DNA of 42,569 nt, taken from positions 1 to 42,569 of the forward strand of contig JAJPEA010000003.1 of assembly GCA_023252335.1 (NCBI GenBank), in the 5' to 3' direction. Below the pieces are notes generated by a model that was given only the letters and a program-made list of their open reading frames with translations, had not been told where the DNA came from and ran no database searches. The DNA is from Nitrosotalea sp. GTDB taxonomy: Archaea; Thermoproteota; Nitrososphaeria; Nitrososphaerales; Nitrosopumilaceae. Each line of letters begins with the position of its first letter. Position 1 is the first letter of the stretch. The position numbers were made by a program, and so were the translations under genes. This document shows, piece after piece, positions 38,033-42,569 of the stretch.

Positions 38033-39138
38033 GATTCTAACACCAATACAGTTGAGGAGGTAGAACCTGCAGACATGTTGTGAACAAGGCCTGTTTTTGC
38101 ACCATCTACCTGTCTTTTTCCTGCCATGCCGTTTAGTTGATAGTATATTTCTGCAACTTGCGCAATTCCAGTTGCACCTAGTGGATGACCTGCTCCAATC
38201 AGCCCCCCTCGCGGGTTTACTTTTTTGTTATTGGTGTCATGTAAATCTCTGACAAGTTTTGATCCTAGTCCCTTTTGACAGAATCCCATGTCTTCTAGTT
38301 CAATAATCTCGCATATACTAAATGCGTCATGCAATTCAATGACATCGATATCCTCAGCAGTTTTGTTTGACATGCGATAAGCATCATCAACTGCAATCTT
38401 TGTTGATTCCATGGATGCCAAATCATCATTTTTTGTAAAACTTGCAGAGATTGTCTTTTGCCCAATCCCAGAAATCCAAACAGGATTGTCTGTGAATTTT
38501 TTTGCTTTTTCTTCAGAGCACACTAGGACAGATGCAGCACCATCACACGGCATGGAACAATCAAGCAACCGCAGATTTTCAGTGAGATTTTTAGAGTGCA
38601 TTACATCATCAAGTGAAAATGATTTTTCAAAATATGCATGTGGGTTATCTAATGCATTTCTATGATTTTTTACAGACACGTATGCCAAATCTTCAAGGGT
38701 TGTGCCATATTTTCTCATGTGTGCACTTGTAAACATTGATGACCAGAAAATTGGATGTCGATATTCGCCGCGTGACATGTCCCAATTGAGAACAAGACCT
38801 GGATTATCTGTTTTATCACCCCCCGTAACAAGTGCAACATCTGCAAGTCCTGAAGAGACATAGGCATACGCTGAAACTAGAGAGTTGGTACCTGAATTGC
38901 ATAGACTTTCAACAGAATGCGATATTTTTGGTTTGATTCCAGATAGCTCTGATATGATATTTGCAAAATAATTGCGATTTGCATTCGTAGATGTCAGTAC
39001 AACATCAATATCGCCTTGTCCCAAATTTTTGGTAGTCTCAAAAATTGGTCTAATTGATGAGAGCATTACAGATTCTAGTGGCTTGTCACTCTTGTTAAAT
39101 TTGGTAATGCCTGCAGCAACTATTGCTACTTTATTCAT
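38029..39138 (-). CDS. SCP2/acetyl-CoA acetyltransferase-like thiolase
   Basis: SVESLCNSGTNSLVSA; ELHDAFSICEIIELEDMG; NPRGGLIGAGHPLGATGIAQ. Confidence 0.92.
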   Translation of the reverse strand: MNKVAIVAAGITKFNKSDKPLESVMLSSIRPIFETTKNLGQGDIDVVLTSTNANRNYFANIISELSGIKPKISHSVESLCNSGTNSLVSAYAYVSSGLADVALVTGGDKTDNPGLVLNWDMSRGEYRHPIFWSSMFTSAHMRKYGTTLEDLAYVSVKNHRNALDNPHAYFEKSFSLDDVMHSKNLTENLRLLDCSMPCDGAASVLVCSEEKAKKFTDNPVWISGIGQKTISASFTKNDDLASMESTKIAVDDAYRMSNKTAEDIDVIELHDAFSICEIIELEDMGFCQKGLGSKLVRDLHDTNNKKVNPRGGLIGAGHPLGATGIAQVAEIYYQLNGMAGKRQVDGAKTGLVHNMSAGSTSSTVLVLES

Positions 39139-40115
39139 TTCATATCACTTGCAAAAGTTTTGACAAGAAGTTCAAAGGATTCTTTTACATTGCCCACGGG
39201 ATTGAATTGAAGTATGGGCAAGTCTACCCCTGACTCAATAAACTGTGATGTCTTTTGTATTACATCATCAGGTGTTCCACATATTGCTAGAGAGTTTACC
39301 ATGTCATCTGTTACAAATACATGATTACCACTGAGACCTTTTTTCTTATACTCTTCAAATATTGTCTCTGTCTCTTTTTTAAAACCATTTGATGCCAAAA
39401 ATTGTCTATAAATTCCTCCAACTGAAACATAAAACGCGATAGTTTGTTTGACGCGAGTAATTGCTTTTTCAGAGTCACTTGAAACACATGTTATCAATTG
39501 ACATGCAACATCAATTTTCCGTCTAGATTGCATCTTTTCAATTGTTGTTTTTAGCTCATGTAATGGTCGCAGATAAAATATCACTCCATCTGCAATCTCC
39601 CAAGTAAGTTCTACCATTTTTTGGTTTATGGCAGCAAGATAAATTGGAATTCTAGTTCTCTCAGGTTTGATCAATAGACCAAAATTTTTCAAATGAAAGA
39701 ATTTACCATCATATGATACTTTTTTCCCAGACATGACAAGGCGAGATACATCCACATATTCCCGCATTCTCTGTAACGGATTTTTAAATTCCATGCCATG
39801 CCAGTCTTCAACAATTGGTTTACTACTAGTACCAAGCCCTAGCATGAATCTACCACCTGATATGACATCAAGTGTAACAGCAGACATGGCTGTCAATGCA
39901 GGACTTCGGGAATAAATATTAATGATGGATGAACCTAACTTGGGCTTGTTTGCAATGCTTGCCACGTGTGATAAAATTGAACCACAGTCCATTCCCCACG
40001 TTTCAGGAATCCAAATAGAGTCAGCAGAGTAACCATTCAACACTTTTGCGCAGTCAAAAATCTCTTTAACTGACAAGAGAGAACCTAGACTAAACCCAAG
40101 TCTCATCATATTCAC
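39135..40115 (-). CDS. LLM-class (F420-dependent type) oxidoreductase
   Basis: LGFSLGSLLSVKEI...SIWIPETWGMDCGSILSHVASI...GGRFMLGLGTSSKPIVEDWHGMEF. Confidence 0.9.
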   Translation of the reverse strand: MNMMRLGFSLGSLLSVKEIFDCAKVLNGYSADSIWIPETWGMDCGSILSHVASIANKPKLGSSIINIYSRSPALTAMSAVTLDVISGGRFMLGLGTSSKPIVEDWHGMEFKNPLQRMREYVDVSRLVMSGKKVSYDGKFFHLKNFGLLIKPERTRIPIYLAAINQKMVELTWEIADGVIFYLRPLHELKTTIEKMQSRRKIDVACQLITCVSSDSEKAITRVKQTIAFYVSVGGIYRQFLASNGFKKETETIFEEYKKKGLSGNHVFVTDDMVNSLAICGTPDDVIQKTSQFIESGVDLPILQFNPVGNVKESFELLVKTFASDMK

Positions 40116-40801
40116 TTGGAGAAAATGAATTTTTCATATTTATGAGTTTTAATAAAAGACTCACATTCTTCCATATCCTTGTAAGAATCAATAGATTTCC
40201 AAAAGGCCTTGTTGTATTTTACGGCATGCAGTCTTCCTGATTCTGCAAAAAGTGGAAATGTTGTGCTCTCAAGATTACCGTTTTTTGGCAGATGTTTTAA
40301 AATGTCCTTGTTTAGATAGTATACACCGGCATTCATCCAGTAATCAAGCATCTCAGGTTTTTCTTCAAATCTCTCAACCTTTTCCCCATCAAGACGAACG
40401 ATTCCAAATGATGTTCTAAGTGGTATCACTGCAACAGAATTTGTTTGAGTTTGTAATTTTTTCAAATCAATATCTGTCAATATGTCACCGTTTATGACAA
40501 AAAAATCTCCAGTATCAATATGCTTGCTTGCTTTTTTTATGGCACCAGCTGTTCCAAGAGGTTCAGTTTCAATGGAATACTCCATATTTACTCCGAGGTT
40601 TTTATTTTCTAGATGTTTTATCACTTGATCTGCTTTATAGCCAGCACATACTATGATGTCGTTGATTGCAAATTTTTTAAAGTAACGTATTTGCCACTCG
40701 ATGATTGGATAATTACAAATCGGTATCAAAGGTTTTGGAAGATAATCTGTCAACGGTTTGAGCCGCTTACCAAACCCTCCGGAAAGAAGTATCGCTTTCA
40801 T
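40112..40801 (-). CDS. Sugar-phosphate nucleotidyltransferase
   Basis: MKAILLSGGFGKRLKPLTDYLPKPLIPICNYPIIEW; FFVINGDILTDID. Confidence 0.93.
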   Translation of the reverse strand: MKAILLSGGFGKRLKPLTDYLPKPLIPICNYPIIEWQIRYFKKFAINDIIVCAGYKADQVIKHLENKNLGVNMEYSIETEPLGTAGAIKKASKHIDTGDFFVINGDILTDIDLKKLQTQTNSVAVIPLRTSFGIVRLDGEKVERFEEKPEMLDYWMNAGVYYLNKDILKHLPKNGNLESTTFPLFAESGRLHAVKYNKAFWKSIDSYKDMEECESFIKTHKYEKFIFSK

Positions 40802-40860
40802 AGATTAGGAATTTTTCAATTTGAATTAAAAGATTTGGAAAACTTCTAGTTCTGAAGAAT

Positions 40861-41022
40861 TCAAGAGTCATCAAGTTTTTTCTCAGTGAGATAATAGTGT
40901 AATTCAGTATAGCATTCTACACAATAATCTTGATCATTTGTATGCTCACAATCGTATACCTTACTTACATCCTGACCGCATTTAGAACAGCTTACCACGT
41001 GAATAAGGTAACATGGACTCAT
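40861..41022 (-). CDS. 53-aa zinc-ribbon-like micro-protein (MSPCYLIHVVSCSKCGQDVSKVYDCEHTNDQDYCVECYTELHYYLTEKKLDDS)
   Basis: CSKC...CEH...YCVEC; not in the ORF track. Confidence 0.65.
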   Translation of the reverse strand: MSPCYLIHVVSCSKCGQDVSKVYDCEHTNDQDYCVECYTELHYYLTEKKLDDS

Positions 41023-41074
41023 CTTTGAGTATTTCTTTGATTGTACACTCTACCCAGCATTCAAGATGGTAAAT

Positions 41075-41452
41075 CTATGATTTTCGTATTTTAATTATGC
41101 CCAGGATGGCAATTATGACACCTATGCCTAAAACAGCCCCCATCTCACGCATACCTCTAGAATCTTGAGACTGACCGCTCTGCATTGCAAGAATTATTCC
41201 AGTACCTGCAAGTATCAAAGCACCTCCAATCAATATCAGTATGCCTAGTTTTTTAGAAGGCTCTTTTCTAGTTATGAAAAAAGAGACTATCAACATCACT
41301 GACGGTATTATTCCAAAAATTGATCCTCTAACGGATACATCAATTGGAAGAAATCCCATTTTATTGCCGTTGGCCACAATTACGTCCGCACCATAAATGC
41401 AAAGCATCACTATGGATATCGCGGACATTACAATTGCAACCTTTAGATTCAT
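41075..41452 (-). CDS. Small multi-TM membrane protein
   Basis: About four hydrophobic segments. Confidence 0.65.
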   Translation of the reverse strand: MNLKVAIVMSAISIVMLCIYGADVIVANGNKMGFLPIDVSVRGSIFGIIPSVMLIVSFFITRKEPSKKLGILILIGGALILAGTGIILAMQSGQSQDSRGMREMGAVLGIGVIIAILGIIKIRKS

Positions 41453-41518
41453 ACCTAATCGTTTTTTTTACAACTAATAAACCTTAGATCAGAAAATCCA
41501 AAAGATGTCTCAAAAACA

Positions 41519-42211
41519 TTAATGCATAATCTTGATAACATTAAAGATAACATCACCATAAACCAGTTGGATAACAAATCCCCCAAAAATATAGATCATG
41601 TATGGAATTCCAGGTGTAACCCATGTATCTGCAGAAGAACAAAACTCTTCATTATCAGCATTCTTTAATGCAAAATCCAACTTGCGTGAGTTTCCTTCTC
41701 TTTTTTCAATTGAAAAACTAAATTTCGGATTTTTCGAACGATGTCCCACAAACATGGCAATTATCTTGCTTTTTCTAGTTTCAGTTTCAAAGCCCTTGAA
41801 AATATCTTCATGTCGCAATATTGCAAAAATATTTCGTGTCACATTGACTAGAACAGGAGTTATTGAAAGTATCACTGTATTAATCAACGTAGTAAATGGA
41901 TGAACTGGAGAAACAGAAAATGTAGATTCAGGAACAAGTGCAGATAGGACAATCAATGCAAAAGCATCTGCTCCCCCAAAAAAACCAATACGCCAAACAA
42001 ATAATGCAACAGGCGCAATTATTAATGAGATTCCAATGGTAGTAAGAGAACCAACCACATTTGGTGTAATAAACAAAAGGACAACTGCCACCCCACCAAA
42101 GATCATCCACAGTCTATCATCAACCTCTCTCTTTTTGATATCAGTATATGATGCAATTCCTAGCATTAGTAATGCCAAGACAATTCTAATATTATTTACA
42201 TCAAAAGACAT
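41519..42211 (-). CDS. Prepilin/preflagellin peptidase-like A24 protease
   Basis: SYTDIKKREVDDRLW and FFGGADAFALIVLSAL Asp motifs; multi-TM; likely start MSFDVNNIRIV. Confidence 0.85.
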   Translation of the reverse strand: MSFDVNNIRIVLALLMLGIASYTDIKKREVDDRLWMIFGGVAVVLLFITPNVVGSLTTIGISLIIAPVALFVWRIGFFGGADAFALIVLSALVPESTFSVSPVHPFTTLINTVILSITPVLVNVTRNIFAILRHEDIFKGFETETRKSKIIAMFVGHRSKNPKFSFSIEKREGNSRKLDFALKNADNEEFCSSADTWVTPGIPYMIYIFGGFVIQLVYGDVIFNVIKIMH

Positions 42212-42569
42212 TGTTAATGATTGGAAATCTACATTAATCAATAAATTAAGATTTCTCAAATTTATTTACTGATGTGCCTAATTATTTGAAAGCACTTTGT
42301 AGTGAAGTACACATATTTTGGGTAAAAAAACCAAATCATCCAACAAGCAGAGCAAGACGTGAAAATGAACAAAAATGTTACTTTATCATTTTATCACATG
42401 GTAAATTATTGTATAAGTTAAAACGATATGTAAAACTCTCCAATAATTTAAAAATTCTATAAATCAGACATGTGATTGTATGAGACTATGCATGTCACAT
42501 AGTTACCTGTTACGTCATCAATTAACGCATTAGCAGTAAAAGTAGGCCAAGGAGGACTATTCAAGACAG

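Noticed and set aside
42274-42462. 62-aa plus-strand ORF near the right edge
   Set aside because: GTG start, A+T-rich, no motif; cannot be supported.
42485-42569. Coding-like frame at the right edge (LPVTSSINALAVKVGQGGLFKT)
   Set aside because: Preceded by an in-frame TAG with no start; truncated by the window, so unresolved.

Overview
This is a gene-dense chromosomal segment from an ammonia-oxidising-type archaeon (Nitrososphaerota/Thaumarchaeota; lineage inferred from gene content and low G+C, not from a search). Recognisable genes: sensor kinase and receiver, Hsp20, a spherulin-4-like secreted protein, ThrRS, agmatinase, B-family DNA polymerase carrying an intein, dCMP deaminase, Hef-type helicase, a PEFG-CTERM surface protein, an Lrp/AsnC RAM domain, an EVE domain, 3-hydroxyacyl-CoA dehydrogenase, a LOG-like/TIGR00725 protein, archaeal FBP aldolase/phosphatase with a long Q/P/G-rich tail, EF-1alpha/S10/RpoP, HMG-CoA synthase, DsbA-like, type II GAPDH, a CNNM/CorC-type protein, threonine synthase, a flavin reductase-like protein, an Hjc-like nuclease, a four-gene overlapping cluster (nucleotidyltransferase, LLM/F420-type oxidoreductase, thiolase, DUF35) and a prepilin peptidase. 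By eye I found no rRNA, tRNA, CRISPR array or transposase. Most worth a second look: the PolB intein at YGD/TDS; the disordered tail on FBPase; the four-gene ATGA-coupled cluster; several unlisted Cys-rich micro-ORFs, two sharing identical CxxC-x6-H-x7-C spacing; four convergent gene pairs with interlocked stop codons; and a higher-G+C patch with a startless ORF near 3.4-3.8 kb.
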